Source: Archilochus colubris (taxonomy: Eukaryota; Chordata; Aves; Apodiformes; Trochilidae). Taken from it: 64,000 nucleotides of DNA. Below, in pieces: positions 1 through 13,616 of this stretch. How positions within the stretch are numbered: position 1 is the stretch's first letter; each line of letters opens with the position of its first letter. Position numbers and translations under genes: made by a program. Under the pieces are notes generated by a model, which saw nothing but the letters and a program-made list of their open reading frames with translations, was not told the origin of the DNA and searched no databases. The stretch spans positions 23,862,863 to 23,926,862 of the forward strand of contig CM041115.1 in the NCBI GenBank assembly GCA_023079485.1. The letters are read 5' to 3'.

Positions 1-1360
1 CACTGTCCATATTGCTGGCAAAGGTGTTAAACAGTCCAGTACAGATCCCTGAGGAACACCACTTGTCACATGGTCTCCACCTGTGAATCAAGCTGTTGAC
101 CACCACTTTCTGAGTGTGATCATCGAGTCAATTCCTTGTCTGTCAAGTGGTCCATCCATCAAATCCATATCTTTCCATATATTTAGAGACCAGGATATTA
201 TGCAAGACAGCATCGAACACTTCATACAAGTACCAATAGATGACTCAATTGCCCTCTCCTTGTTCACTGATGCTGTGACTCCATCACAAAAGACCACCAG
301 ATTTTCCAGGCATGATTTGCCCTTGGTGAAGCCATATTGGTTGTCATCAACTACCTCCACATTTTCTGTGTTCTGTAACAGACCTTCAGAAGGATCTTGA
401 CAGGCACGGAGGTGAGAATGACTGACCTGGAGGATCCTAAGTCTTCTTTTTTTTCCATTTAAATAAAAGAGGATTATGTTTCTCCTTTTTCAGACAGTGG
501 GAACTTCACCACACTGTCACAGCTTTTCAATATAATGGAAAGTAACTTTGCAGCTTCATCTGCTAGTTCCCTCAGGAGACATGGGTGGATCTTGTCAGGG
601 CTTGTACACTTTCAGCTTCTTTAGGCGGTCTTCTCTACTTGGTCTTTCCTACAGTAGGCAGTTCTTCTTTCTCCCATTCCCCACCTTTGCTTTCTGCACC
701 CCGAACGGTATGGCCAGAGCCCTTAACAGTGAAGACTGAGGAAAAAATTCATTGTTTACCTTAGTCTTCTTCATACCCTATGTGACCTGGTTTCCTGTCT
801 CCTTCTGGAGAGAGCCCACAGTGACCCTAGTCTTTCTTTTATCACTGATGTACGTGTAGAAGCTTTTTTTGTTGCCTTTGATGTCCCCAGACATATTTAA
901 TTCTATCTGGACTTGTGTTTCATAACCTAATCCCTGGCTTGGACAACTTCTCTCTGCTCCTTCCAGGCTACCTGTCTTTGTCTCCACCCTCTGTAGACTT
1001 TATTTTTATACCTAAGTGTGTCCAGGAGATCCTCATTCATCCACGCAGGCCCTCTGGCATTCTTGTTTGCTTTTCATTTTGTTGGGATGCATTGTTTCTG
1101 GGCTTGGAAAATGTAATCCTTGAATATTGACCAACTTTCTTGGGCTCCCCTCCCCTCCAGGGCTTTATCACATGATACCCTACTAAGCAGAAGCTGATAG
1201 AGGTCAAAGTCTCCTCTCCTGAAGTCCAAGGTAGTGAGCTTGCTGTGCACCCTCCTTGTTGTCCTGAGAATTCTGAATTCTGCCATTTCATGGTCACCGC
1301 AGTCCACGAGACTGTCCTTGTTGGTAAGAAAAAGATCCAGCATAAGACCCAACAAAGGAG
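1..1360 (-). mobile_element. CR1 LINE fragment, ORF2 endonuclease-RT linker and RT part, inactive
   Basis: Read on the minus strand, this is the middle of a CR1 retrotransposon ORF2. The segment near 1355-1075 encodes LDLFLTNKDSLVDCGDHEMA and a following FRILR, typical of the end of the CR1 endonuclease region. The segment near 360-88 encodes NQYGFTKGKSCLENLVVF, a reverse-transcriptase motif of the family. Between them the CR1 linker continues in several frames (for example KTRVTVGSLQKETGNQVT at 840-780). The reading frame is broken by stops and frameshifts, so it is dead. The 5' end appears truncated at about 1360, as is usual for CR1. The 3' part continues beyond the left edge of the window. 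Confidence 0.9.
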
Positions 1361-4300
1361 AAAAATTATTCTAACTAGGAAGAGGGTATATTCAAATATC
1401 TTTTGTCAGGTTTTTTTTTGTTTCTGACAAACTTTTCACTCAAAGACACCTGAATTAATTTAATCCCACAACTGTGTAAAGGAAGGAAGGAAAAAAATAT
1501 ATCCAAGCTATTGAAGAGTAATAGCAGTAGCCTCCCCAGAATCCCCCCCCCAAAAAAACCTGAACAAAACTTTTAAATGAAACATTGTATTAGATGAATC
1601 TTGTTACAAACTAGCAACTAGGTCACACTGAAAGAATTATTCCACTAGCAGATTTTTTTTTTCTAATTTGAGGTTAAACTGGCAAGAAAGCTCAGCAGGT
1701 TAGTAGAATACCCTGAGGGGAAATGCTGACCATCCAAAATGTTTCTGGTCAGCCTGGTTTCCTAGAACTTTGGAGAACAAATGTACTTGAGCAAATCTGA
1801 ATACTAAACGTGACTAGAAAAATTACTTCTAAATGTATTTTTAATGGATGGAGAATACCCATTTATTGCTATGGTTTAATGACAGGGCACTTATTACCTC
1901 CACTCTTAGATAAACAATCTAGAAAAACCTCTAAATAGAAATGGAGGAGCCTTATTTTAAATACTTATTGTAAACTGTAGTTCTTGTTCTGTTTTAATTT
2001 CAGAGTTTGAAAATGTATTTTTGTCTCAACTGAATGAAGTTCAAGTTTTTATTTTCTATGAAGACTTTGTTTTTATACAAATATAGGGAAAATTACAAAT
2101 CTGCATGTTCTGCTTTGATATAAGCCCTACATTTTGTTCTGCATTTGACTTTTTCATTTTAAAGTGATCCATATATTTGAGGTTGTTGGCAGACTAGTGT
2201 TTGCTGGGCAGAAATATGAATCACTGTAAGCATACTGACTTATGAAGTACTTGATTGTCCAATAAATACTATGTTTGCATAACCTGTAAAATAGGGATTT
2301 GGACAAGTCCCTTTCATGTTTCTATCAGGTGCTGCTCTTTCTGTTTCATCCAAAGTACAAAAGACTGGGTCATGAGGTAAAAAACAAGGAACTGGCATAT
2401 GTTCAAGATACTACTTTTTCTTAGCAGTTTCCTTATCACCATTTCTTACAATGACATTATAAAATGCACTCAGGTTTTGTACATAAAGAGCTCTGCCACT
2501 TACCTACCCATGTTGCTCACAGTATGTGTAATTTTTTAACATGAAAAAATTTAATTGTCAAAAGTTAAAAAAACCAAAATTTATTGTAAGACACGTAAGC
2601 CAAAGTTGTTAGGAGATCAGAGTACAATGTGATTTATAATCTGTAGCCTTTTAATATTGCTGATCTCTGCATGCCAGAGATTACTTCTGTGAGCAGCATG
2701 AGAGGTAATATAATTAGGGAGAGGTGTGGTCACCTTTTTCTGCAGTGATCTGTAACCTGACATAGCCTGTCAGATCAACCTCAAAATACACGTGTATTTC
2801 TTCCCCAAAATAAGTCTCCTCCAGGATTATCTTACTTTAATCACCGAAGAGTTTTTTCCCCATTTCTAGAGGTATTTTAATTTGAACCTTTAGCTTTGAC
2901 ACTTTATGTTCTTGCCTTATCAGTGGCACATGTTTCGTATTGTTAAAAATGGCACTGTTTGCATTCAGAATTAGTGCAAGGCTTGCTACTATTGCCTTGC
3001 TCCCATTGCAAAAATATGAAGACAAACGCACTTGTTGAGTTGGGGAATTTGCTGGTGGCTATGAAGGCACTGATCATAGGAACTCTGCTTAAGAGTTGGA
3101 TCCTGTCTGGGTGATAGCCACATGTCTTTGGCTTTTGACAGCTGCACATTGTCTGTGAGAAATTAATCAGAAATATCAGTAACATTCACACTGGACTTCA
3201 GCTTCTGTCTCTTCATCTTAATAAATGATCATTCTTAAAACTGGCACTGTTGTGGGTTGATGGCTTGAGTCCACAAAGTCGTAGAAGTGCAGTGATTGAC
3301 TCCTTGCTGCTCTCAATGATTTCATCTTGCCTGAAATCATTGATACCTCATGGATCCTGTGGCTGGTCCTGTGTCAGTTCCAAACCTAGACCTAGCACAT
3401 TTTAGATTACGCTGCATAAAAATATAGGTATGTAGTCAGAACTGGATCAAAACAAAGATCATCCAGTAACCCAGTTCAGGCAGCTAACACTAGCAGGTAA
3501 CTTTCAGTATTAAAATATATAGTATCAAAGGAAGCAGTACTTGGCAATCAGAGACTATGGCACTTCCTGAACTGGAGGTTGACTCCTCTCTGTTATGTTT
3601 AATAGCCACCCTTGAATTTATCTCCTATTGACTTTTCTAATGCCACTCCTACCATGACTACCTGATATTTGAGGATGATTAATTCCCTGTTTAGTTGTGT
3701 GCTGTGTTCATTTTACTTTTTGAAAGCTTGCTGCTTGGTAGCTTCATTCTGGGAGGCCTGTTCTTGAGCTAGGACAAACAATAAGCAACTGTTTCCTCTT
3801 CAGCTTCTGCTTGCCTTCTCTTCCACTTTTCCAGACTGATTGACCCTTGGAGCCTTGGATTCTTGGATTAGCCTCATATAGAAATACAAAGCTGCTGTGT
3901 GCTTCTCATTATCCTTGTTACCAAATCCTGTATCTTTTGTACTTCCACTACACGTTTCAAATCCGTATGTAATGTTCAAAAGGTGGGAATGGAAGAATTT
4001 ATATAGTGATACAATTATATTTTCCATTTTATCCTCTACTCATTTATTGTTACATACTTACTTACCTTTTAGCATCCTTTATGCCTTTACATGCACAACT
4101 GACCATGGTGCTGACATTTCAGAGAACAATGACTCCAAATTTTAGAAGAGGCAAATTTTCTTTCACCTCCTCTGAATTTGACTTGATATTTTACTACTCA
4201 GTCATCCAGCTTTAGATTAGGTTGTCCTGAATAGTTTAATATTGTCAGCAAATTTCCTCACCTCTGAATTTAATCTCTTTTTCAAATATTTCTTAGGATT

Positions 4301-5603
4301 TGCTTGACAATATAGTAATCTGTGCTCAATGCTGGATACCCTGCTTGTAATTAAGAATTTTTTTTACTTACAAGTAGGGTAAAAACCAGAAAATGCAGGG
4401 AAATCAGATAACTCTATGCTGTTTGAATTATTTCTGCCTAAACCACTCCCTTTCTACTTCAAAGAAGGAATCTGTCTCCCTACAGTTGTCAACTTAGTAT
4501 TTTTAGAGCATACTAAATTCATATATACAGTGACAAAAATGGTTTCAAAGATCTTCTTTATGTTTATTATCTTGAATAAAAACACTGAAGAAAAGAACAG
4601 GTAAAACGAAGATGCCTGCAGCATTTTTGTAATGAATGACATTGCAGCAATGCCACTGCAGCACATTACACTTATTTATGGATTTATAGCCATCTTTTCA
4701 TGTTAGATAGAGGAGAATCAGATTAGCGTAAAGAATTTGTTCTCCTTTTCCCTAGTCAGATGCAAATGAAATACATGCAGTTCACCCCAAACAGCCTTTT
4801 TAAAGAAATAATTTTGATGTTCTCTTGTTATGTATGAAAAGGTATGTAGTTATATACTTATAATATTGATATTTAAAGTACTATCTGTTTTTTAAATGAA
4901 TGTTTAAAAGGTTTTAAGTAGGAAACTTCAGGCAAGATAAAGAAAGGTTGATAAGACCCATCAGAACATTTCAAAGATAGAAACAGCAATCTTTCAAATT
5001 AGTTCCTTAAACTGAGTTTTATTCTATACAAGTAAAGGTAATTAAGCAGGAATAAATCAGATTTTTAAAAAATTTACATTTTTGTGAATACAGTGATTCT
5101 ATTAATGGAAACAGTAGAGGCAGAGACTTATCTAAGAAAAATATTTTTTTAATTTTCAAAATCCAATGAAAAGTAATGCAACTCCTCAGTATTTTACAGA
5201 GAATAGAGAAAGGAAAAGTAATGTCAGCCTGAGGATATCAAGAGTCATATTTTTAGAAAGAAACTTCTCTGATATTGAACAGAGATAATGCAAGTTTCTT
5301 TTGCCTGAGGACTTAAAACTCACATTGCATTAATCTGACCAATAGGAAGTATTTTGCTACTTCTTTTTGTAAGTTTGTCACAATTTCTTTAAGACAGAAC
5401 TGTTAAAGGAGGCATTCTTTAAAGTTTTCTTGTTCTAGAAATTCAGTCAAGTACAGTCAGGTAGTAAAATCAGCAATTATTTACTGTAAATTACTGTATA
5501 AGGGAACTGCTAGGTTGTATTCAAATACATAGTTAACTACGAACATACAAGATAGAAGAGTAAATGGCTGCAGCAGTTTATGGTTAACATTGGGTAGGTT
5601 TTA
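1361..5603. other. Intergenic A+T-rich sequence, no gene seen
   Basis: About 4.2 kb without a recognisable gene or interspersed repeat. It holds short homopolymer runs and one perfect 12-bp hairpin at 3313-3343 (listed separately). All open frames are under 85 codons and overlap each other on both strands. Confidence 0.6.
3313..3343. repeat. Perfect 12-bp inverted repeat (hairpin)
   Basis: TCAATGATTTCA at 3313-3324 is followed by a 7-base loop and its exact reverse complement TGAAATCATTGA at 3332-3343. It could form a short hairpin in DNA or RNA. No function is indicated. Confidence 0.85.
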
Positions 5604-6460
5604 CAGAATCACAGAAAATTACAGAATGGTTTGAGTTGAAGGCACCTTAAAGATCATCTCCTGCCAATACCCCTACACAAACAAGGACAACTCTTGCCAG
5701 ACCAGGTTGCTCAAAAGCCCTGTCCAACCTGGCCTTGACACTTCCAGGGAGGGAGCATGTACAACTTGCCTTGGCAACTTCTTCCAAAGCCTGTATTCTC
5801 TCACAGTAAAGATTCTTTTCTTTTTTTCTTTTCTTAGATTTTCTAAATCTACCCTCTTCCAGCTTAAAGCCATTACCCCTTATCCTATTGCTACATGTCC
5901 TTGTAAAAAGGAAAACACTTCCCAGCTTTTCTGAAGCCCTCTTCATGTACTGGAAGATGCTATAAGATCTCCTTGGAGCCTTCTCTTCTCCAGGCTAAAC
6001 AATGCCAAGTCTCTCAGCTTGTCTTTGTAAGAAAGCTCCTGTTGAGCTTCTCATCAAACATCATTCCCAAGCCCTCATCAGGACTGTTCTCAACCCATTT
6101 TCCTTCTGTCTTGTAACTGTGCTTGGGATTGCAGCAAGCAGGACCTTGTACTTGGCCTTCTTGAACTTCATGCAGTTTCCACAAGCCCAACTCTCAAAAC
6201 TGTCAAGGTCCCTGGGTAGCCTCCCTTTCAAACAGTGTGTCAACCACCATCACAAAGCTTGATGTCATCAGCAAACTTGCTGAGGGTGGACTCAATTCCA
6301 CTGTCCAAATTGCTGACAAAAGTGTTAAACAGCACCAGTCCCAGTACAGAACCCTGAGTAATGCTACTTATCACTGGTCTCCATTGAGGTATCAAAGTGA
6401 TGAAAACATCTGATCCACCACTGAGCTGATAAAAACATCCACCTTTATGAGGAAAGAGGA
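5604..6460 (-). mobile_element. CR1 LINE 3' end, minus strand
   Basis: The 3' terminus is at the left (ACAGAATCACAGAA near 5604-5617). It is followed by the conserved CR1 3' untranslated region on the minus strand (GTCCAACCTGGCCTTGACAC near 5725, then TTCTCTTCTCCAGGCTAAAC near 5981). Further right is the end of the reverse-transcriptase ORF: on the minus strand 6479-6240 encodes [20 protein letters not shown] and a nearby KFADDIKL. These correspond to the CR1 RT 'PQGSVLGPLLFN' and 'FADD' motifs, the second holding the catalytic aspartates. The frame is interrupted and the copy is 5' truncated at about 6460. Confidence 0.9.
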
Positions 6461-7089
6461 AGAGGCAGCAGTCCTTCAAAAACCAAACTTAAGAGCACTG
6501 AGTTCCTAAATTAACTCTAGTTAAAAGAAAAACAAAGATTAAAAATGCAATGTTTCTGTGAGAATGGGAAAAAGCATTCAATGTCTGTATGTGAGAGTAG
6601 TACTGGATGATGAATATGGTCAGCTGAGCAGCTGGCCACTAAGGCAACCTGCCCCCCCACCCCCCCAGGCATTATGGATACAGAAATGAGTGTGCAGCAC
6701 AAAATTCTTGGCTGTGCTGCCTTGAGCCCTGGCAATCCTTAGGGAGCACATGCCAGAAATCTAAGCACAACGGGAAACATGTCCTCTAATTGAACAAGTC
6801 TATGAAATGTTCTTTTTTTTTAATCAGCTGCTTTGCAGTTTTCAAGGTTTTCATTTGGATGTGGTATTGCCTCAGCTGCTCCTTTACCTGGGCTCAGCTG
6901 GTGTTTTCCTCTATGTATCCACCCACAACCAATTTCCACAACCTTTCTAATCTCTTTCAATTCCACTTAAGTGGCAAATACTCTTCTCCCTAATGGGAAG
7001 AGATTCAGCCACTGGCTACTTCTGCTCTGTGTTGCCCATGGCAACAAGAGGATATCTGGTGTATAATAATCTGTTTGCTCAACACAGCT
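6461..7089. other. Intergenic, no gene seen
   Basis: Ordinary non-coding sequence with a short C-rich run near 6651-6667. No repeat family is recognised. Confidence 0.5.
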
Positions 7090-7530
7090 TCGATAATGCT
7101 CAGCTGGAGTCTGTCCTAGGCTTGGGTAGTACTCTAAAGAAAGATGTAAGTAATTGGAGACAGCCTGTAGAAGACACAGAAAGCAATTAAATATGACCTG
7201 TAAGGCCAGATCAAAACTCTTGTATTGTTTAGCCTAAGCAAGACTGAAGAGGCATATATTAGTGATCTGCAGCTGAGTAAAAGGCTCCCATAAACTCAAG
7301 TGTTTTGCTAATTTTGCAAATTGGGAAAAAAAAAAAAGTACTATGTTTAAATTCAGGTAAAAGAGATTTTAGCTAAATATTGAGAAAGATCTGATAGGAA
7401 GTGAAGTACTGGGAGAAGGATTGCCAAAAATGCAGGGGTAGACATGGATAGGTATTTGTAGCAGGAATTACAAAGGGTGAGCTGATCTCTCAAGTTCTCT
7501 CCCAAATGTGATTTCTTTGATTCTGTAATT
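7090..7530 (+). mobile_element. Eroded CR1-type LINE 3' end, plus strand
   Basis: The order of segments follows an old CR1-family 3' end: a TTTAGCCTAAGCAAGACTGA-like piece near 7228, then GGTAAAAGAGATTTTAGCTA near 7355, and a final GCTGATCTCTCAAGTTCTCT near 7482 leading into TTTGATTCTGTAA. Divergence is high, with small indels throughout, including an A-run near 7325. It is clearly older than the copy at 9.97-10.76 kb. Limits are approximate, and the assignment is from pattern similarity rather than alignment. Confidence 0.6.
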
Positions 7531-8447
7531 TTACTGCGTTTGTTTCTCCTATATTTTACTTTCTTTCAGAATATTCACCTGTATTCTAATAACTAAAGTT
7601 TTAGGAGATGTATTTTTTTTTTAATCAGCATGTGTGCATTTGTAAGAATCCACAAGGAAGTTGTTTTCCTATGGTGACTGTGTGGTGACCCCTTTAAATA
7701 AAGGAGACAGCTTCTGTCAGTGAGTCTTTCTTGCTGGCAAAGAGGATGGGTGATATTGTAATACATAACAAGGAAAAAACCACTAAAACATGGCTGGGGC
7801 CTGTAGCCACAGCAGAGAGAAAGATGTCGGCATGTAGCTGTATGGGTGAAAGAGAGGCAGGAACGACACCTGGTGTTCAAAATTTATTACAGAATTTTTT
7901 GGCTGGGTTGTGAACCAGCAGCCTGAGTGGGGAAGATAGTAAGCAAGAGAACAGGAGCAGTACAAAGAGCAAATGGTGGAGCAAGACAGCAGCTGGGATG
8001 AACATAGAGGAAGAAACAGAGGAGAGGATGTTAAGCCTGAAGGACAGAGACCAGACAAATGTACACTCCTGCCTTGGATACATGTGAGATTTGACTGACA
8101 CTGGTGACCTTCCGTACATCTTTCAGCAGAATACATGTAGGACTGCATGTGCCCTGAATTTCATTATTCCTTTGCAGCTGAAAAATGCATGTGGAATTCA
8201 CAGGCAAAGCATCTCATTCACTCACTGTTCATATTCTTTGTCACTCTTTGCAGAGAGCAAAGCATCTTAAATTGTATCTTACTTAAATAGTATGTTACTC
8301 AGTTAGCTCCAGTGACAGAGGTTTGTGCAATAGACTAAAAGCTTCCAGAAGCTGCTGAGCTCTGTAGATTATTAGCAGGATACAAATCATCTCACAAGTG
8401 TTTTATGGGTTTATTAGTATTTCTGAAATGGCTGGATACAGTTGGAA

Positions 8448-8498
8448 GAAATAGAAAAAGAAAAGAAAAAAAAAAAAAAAAAAAAGAAGAAAGAAAAG
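8448..8498. repeat. A/G-rich low-complexity tract with A20 run
   Basis: Almost uninterrupted A and G, with a run of twenty A at 8466-8485 flanked by AAAG and GAAGA units. Such tracts are usually length-variable. Confidence 0.85.
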
Positions 8499-9354
8499 CC
8501 CATAATAAGAAAAGACTAATAATTCCCTTGAAGGAAGGGCTTTATACTTTGCAGAACACTGTTCTAAAGTCTACAACCCAAACTTCTGTCAGTGAGTAGA
8601 AAAAGAAGCAATTTATTCCATGCTGCCCTTTCAGCACGGTCTCTGCAGAAAAAAAAGACAGATGTAACTAAAGGCAGTCTCAGACTGTGTACTGAAGTTA
8701 ACTTTAATTCTAGTGTACTCTGACATTCAAAAATTTGCAGCCTGAATAATACAGATGGCTAGCTCAGGGAAGCCATTAGGGACCACTTAGTGCTGAGAGA
8801 AACAAAATTGCCTTGCCTTCTCAGTCTTGGCTATAGAGCAGGAAAGCCAGGAACACCACCCCAGGTCAGAGCTGGCTGCTCCAGCAGTGGCAGCACTCAT
8901 CAGCCCATTTCCTTGGCAGCAGGGGGGTGGCAAGCCTGGCTGCTTGCTGTCCTGTCCTAGCAACTCTCTCCTGCTTGCCATGACAGGAACATCAAAGATC
9001 GCACCAGTCTCCTACCTCAAATCTTCTATTTTACTCACACCATGGGCAAGTGGAGAAACACTGAATTTCACGTTTGATGTTCAGCTGCTCCTAATCTCCC
9101 CTATTACAGACTAATAGCCAAAGCTCTGCAATGTGGAATTAACAGAGCAGAAACTTTTAAAATTGTATCAAGGCTGAGGAGAACAGTCTCACCTTCACTG
9201 CACAGAAGCTGCAGAACCAGCAGTAGAACTGCTACAATGGCTCGGGGGTTATCTGATGTGCAGCCTTCCTCTGCCAATTAATCAGAGGATTTGCATGCTC
9301 AGGCTTGTTTGACCCCTGGTGAAAAATCTTACAGAAGAGCCAGGTTATATGTGT

Positions 9355-9485
9355 CTGTGGAGAAAGAGAGGAGAGAGTGAGAGTGTAGAGAAAGGAGAAA
9401 TAGTAAAGCAGGGGAAACTCTTAGAGCAAAGAAAGAAAGCTGAAAGAAGTAGTTAAGTTTGGTAGGGGGCAAGAGAAAGAAAAAC
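9355..9485. repeat. Purine-rich (GA) strand-asymmetric stretch
   Basis: About 130 bases dominated by G and A on the plus strand, including GAGAAAGAGAGGAGAGAGTG near 9358. It is low complexity and not a clean tandem repeat. Confidence 0.6.
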
Positions 9486-9966
9486 ATAGCTACTGAGTTA
9501 TGAAGTAAAAAATAACCTCATAAATAGATGTATTCAGCAGCTTCCTCTGCATCAGTTAGCTCACCAGCTAAACCAGAACAACTCTGGACTTCTTTATGCT
9601 ATGCAGCTGGAACAGTATCATCTCTACAATTTGGATGAAATGAACAGTGGGCCTTGAAACCTGCTCTGTAGGTTTCATCTGACATACTTAAATAAGCAAG
9701 ATGTAGTGAGGACTGTAGGGTTTCAAGGTTTTATGATATATCAGACCTTTTTACACCGCCCTGAGCTTTGGGGTACATTTATAAGACGAAATGAAAATTT
9801 AAAAAAAACTCAATGTCTGTTTGAAGTGGTTATAGAGATCTTAAATTCAATTAGTTTTCCAATCTACAATAAAATGCCTCATAAATGGCTGAAAGTAATA
9901 AACTCTACCAGATCTATTCCAGGTAGCTATTCTGCTTTTGTACTTGAAATGTACTTGCTGTAGATG

Positions 9967-10760
9967 CTATGCTGCCATTCAGCAAGACCTAGATGGGCTG
10001 GAGGGTTGGGTGGTGAGAAACAGAATGAAATTCAACAGCGCAAAGCGTAGGGTCTTGAATCTGGGAAAGAGCAACCCCAGGTTGGGGACTGACTTGTTCC
10101 ACAGCAGCATAGAGGAAAGGGACCTAGGGGTGCTGGTGGGTGGAAGGATGACCATGAGGCAACAACGTGCCCTTGTGTCCAAGAATCTAATGCATCCTGG
10201 GGTGCATTAGAAGGGGAGTGTTTAGTAGGTCGAGAGAGGTTCTTCTGCTCTACTCTGCCCTCGTGAGGCCACATCTGGAATATTGTGTCCAGTTCTGGGC
10301 CCCTCAATTCCAGAAGGAACAGGGAACTGCTTGAAAGAGTCCAGCGCAGAGCAACCAAAATGATGAAGGAAGTGGAACATCTCCCTTATGAGGAAAGGCT
10401 GAGGGAGCTGGGGCTCTTCAGCTTGGAGGAGACTGAGGTGCAACATCATTAATGTTTAAAATATGTAAAGTGTGAATATCGGGAGGATGGAGCCAGGTTC
10501 TCCAAGAGAGATCCAGTGACAGAACTATGGGTAACGGTTGCAAGCTGGACCATAGGAGGTTCCACACAAATATAAGAAAAAACTTTTTCACTGTGAGAGT
10601 GACAGAGCACTGGAAGTTGAGAAGTCTTCTTCTCTGGAGACATTCAAAACCCACATGGATGTGTTCTTGCGTGACCTACACTTGGTGATTCTGCCTTGGC
10701 AGGGGGGTTTGGGCTCAATGATCTCTCAAGGTCCCTTCCAACCCCTAACATTCTGTGATT
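9967..10760 (+). mobile_element. CR1 LINE 3' end, plus strand, best-preserved copy
   Basis: The left part encodes the C-terminus of the CR1 reverse transcriptase: IQQDLDGLEGWVVRNRMKFN, then KRRVLNLGKSNPRLGTDLFH and ERDLGVLVGGRMTM. It continues through the conserved 3' region (GAGGAAAGGCTGAGGGAGCT near 10389). It ends in the family's typical terminus, with CAAGGTCCCTTCCAACCCCT near 10727 and ACATTCTGTGATT at 10748-10760. The 3' end is intact, the 5' end is truncated, and the coding part is interrupted after about 10210. It resembles the CR1 consensus more closely than the other copies here, so it is probably the youngest. Confidence 0.95.
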
Positions 10761-13616
10761 AGGTTACTACGTATTCTGTGGTACTTCTGACATGAAATAG
10801 AAAAATGGCTTTTCCTTTACAATGTGATTTGCTTTGTGAGTTCTGCTCTGGCAAATACATTTTAAGTGAAAATACATTGTAGCCTACTATTTCTGTGCCT
10901 TTTAATGAAGTAAATGCAGTAGTCCAATATAATTTTATATTTCTCTGTAGAAAATGAGAAAAGGTAATATAAAGTACATGTTATAAAAACGGCTGTATTA
11001 CATTCTACAATACTGAATGTTTCAACTTGATTTTTTCAACAGAGCATTTCAAAAGGTGCCTGAAGATTTCCACACTGGGGAACAGTCAAGGGAGTTCAAA
11101 GAAACATCAACATAATAATAAAATGCCTCTAGCATTTGTAGAAGTATTAGCATAATGAGTTTCCTGTTATGCTTTGCTCAGAGAATTAGCTGCACATGAA
11201 ATACCAGAATGGTTTACATATTTTGGCCACCATATGTCTTACTGTAACAATCTTTTTGCAGTCTTTTGAACTGGCCATAAAATATAAATTGTGAATGTTG
11301 ACTTTTGTGGCAGAGGTTATGGGCACCAGAGTCAAGTCATACATCAGAAACACAGATAGCTCACTGAAATTACAAGCATTTGTTGGCTACTTTTGAAGTC
11401 CTTTAAATGACAGAGGACTTTAAACATTTGAAAAATCAAAAGCTAGATATTCTATCTGCCTTGCTTACCAGCTATTTACTTACCCTGGTCCCTGTTTGAT
11501 TCTTCTAAGAATTCCGGAAGGTGATACAGTCCTACTAGCCTAAGAATTTCATTCTTTTCCCTTCATCTCCCAAAAATCTGCCTTTTACTCCATGAAGCCA
11601 AGACCCCTCTGAGTACAGTACAAACTGGCCTTAATGACATCTGTCATATCTTCATTCTCTTCCAGGCACATGTACTTAAGCTTTTATCTCTGCTTTGTCT
11701 TGTCTGGGCGCCTGGGATATTGGCATAATTTTATTCATGTTCTCTGACTACTCCATTGGGCACCACCCATGTATTGCCATTTTTATGATTTATTTTATCT
11801 CACTAGAACATTTCTGAAGAGTTTTATATAATATTTCACTTCAGGGGTTGTACTGTCTTCTCCTTCAAAATCCTTGCTTTCTACAGAACTGAAAAAGAGA
11901 AAAGCCCTTTAGACAGATAACGTTGGTGCTTCTCTGTTTCCAGATTCCCTTGAGGCATCAATATCATTATTTAAGAATTTATTCTGGGCACGTAATGGCC
12001 TCCCTTGATTTATTACTAATGAGGTCAAAGAAGCCCTGAAGAGACTGTAGTGCAATTTATAGCTGGTGCTTTGATTGCCATCTAGTGGTACTTAGGCAGC
12101 TCAAGCGGTGCAAAAGGGGAAGTGAGCTATTTCTCATGTTACTATCCCAGTACTCCACAAGCACGGGGCAGGGGGTACCTGTGATGAACTGAAACAAATG
12201 CAGTGTGATGGATTGTAAGCATTATTGGAAGAAGATTAAATGGCCGCGGGACAACGAGGAATAAAGCTTGGCTTGGGCTGTTCTTTATTCAGTATTTACA
12301 AGCATTCAAGATTCTCTGCAGGAATATTAATGGTTTCTAAATTTGCCATGGTGGTTTTGTAATTGTTTGGGGAAACAATTACACAGCTAATTTTCTCTTC
12401 TCCCTGTACTTTGCAGTGCACATACAATATCCATCTTTCTACTCATTGGCAAAATATAATCATTCACAGAAACTGAAATGTATCAGCAGCATCTCCATGG
12501 TTTTATTTGCAATGGACAAACCTGTACTTTTGATTTACACAGCTGTAAAAAACCTTATTTTTCTTACCTTAATCTTTTGGACAAGTTGTGAAGCTTGTGT
12601 ATAAGGGCAAATCAGAGCATCTTTGGGGCTGCTGTTTTCTTCTGCCTTGATCCTTCTCTCCCATAAATAAGTGAAATTCAGTTTGAAGAAAGTGAGTTTA
12701 ACCCTTACACCTCTTCAGCTGCTCTAATCTACATTGGCTAAGAGCAATTGCTCACCTATGAAGAGTAATTGCCTGACTTCAGCAAAGGCTACTGAACTCA
12801 TGAAGCACATACTCTATGCCGTGTACAACTTTCTAATCAGCAAGAACAACATAGATTTGTAACTATCAAACAGGCCAGAGATATCTGGCCTCTCTTGGAA
12901 ATCTGCTTTGACCTGTCCTCCTACACTGATCTTTGTTTCAGATCTAATATCTTGTTCCTGCTCTTGTTTCTTGCCTCTTTTGTTCTATTTATTGTTCCTG
13001 ACTAGGTTGTTCAGTCTTGTTCAAATCTTGGCCTTGGTATCAAAATTTACTGCTGGACTATGTGCTTTTTACTGTTGTTGGCCTCAGTCTGCCCTAAACA
13101 TGATGTTTCTTTTCCACAGCTGTTGGCTTCTTCAGTGATGTAGTGATGAAAGCAGCATCTCCTGCTGCAGATGAAGTACAGACAGTGAAAAATGATGGCA
13201 TCATTGTATAGCTACTGTAACACCAACCATCAGCCTTTCCCTAGTCCTTCTCTGGTCCTTTATACTTCAACAATGAATTATCATCTCCTTCTGCCCTCTC
13301 TATGTAGCCAAGGAAGGGGAATGACTTCCATGCTAGCCATTTACTATTACTTCTATGAAGTAATTAAAAAAAAACATATCTTAAAATAGATTGGAAATTC
13401 TGTGTCATGTTTTAGGACTTCTGAAAGACAATTGCAATTAAAACTAGTGTGCACCAAAACTTCAATATGAAAGGTATGGTTTTACTCTGAGTATTTTAAC
13501 CAGCTTAACTTTGTGTAAATAACATATAAAGGATGACCATACAGTCCACGGATATTTGTTTTTGAGCAAGACTTCGTCTTCGTGAGAGAGGTCTTCCAAT
13601 GACAGATTTAAATACA
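10761..13616. other. Intergenic, no gene seen
   Basis: About 2.9 kb of mostly A+T-rich sequence with only short open frames. No repeat family was recognised with confidence. Confidence 0.5.

Larger units (their letters stand above)
7531..9966. other. Intergenic, simple-sequence tracts only
   Basis: No gene recognised. It contains an A/G tract around a run of twenty A (8448-8498) and a purine-rich stretch (9355-9485). The open frames of up to 121 codons near 7.6-8.15 kb on the minus strand show no family motif and overlap others. Confidence 0.5.

Noticed and set aside
3246..3275. TGTTGTGGGTTGA resembling the start of some avian LTRs
   Set aside because: Similarity stops after a few bases, and no matching end, polyadenylation signal or target-site duplication was found.
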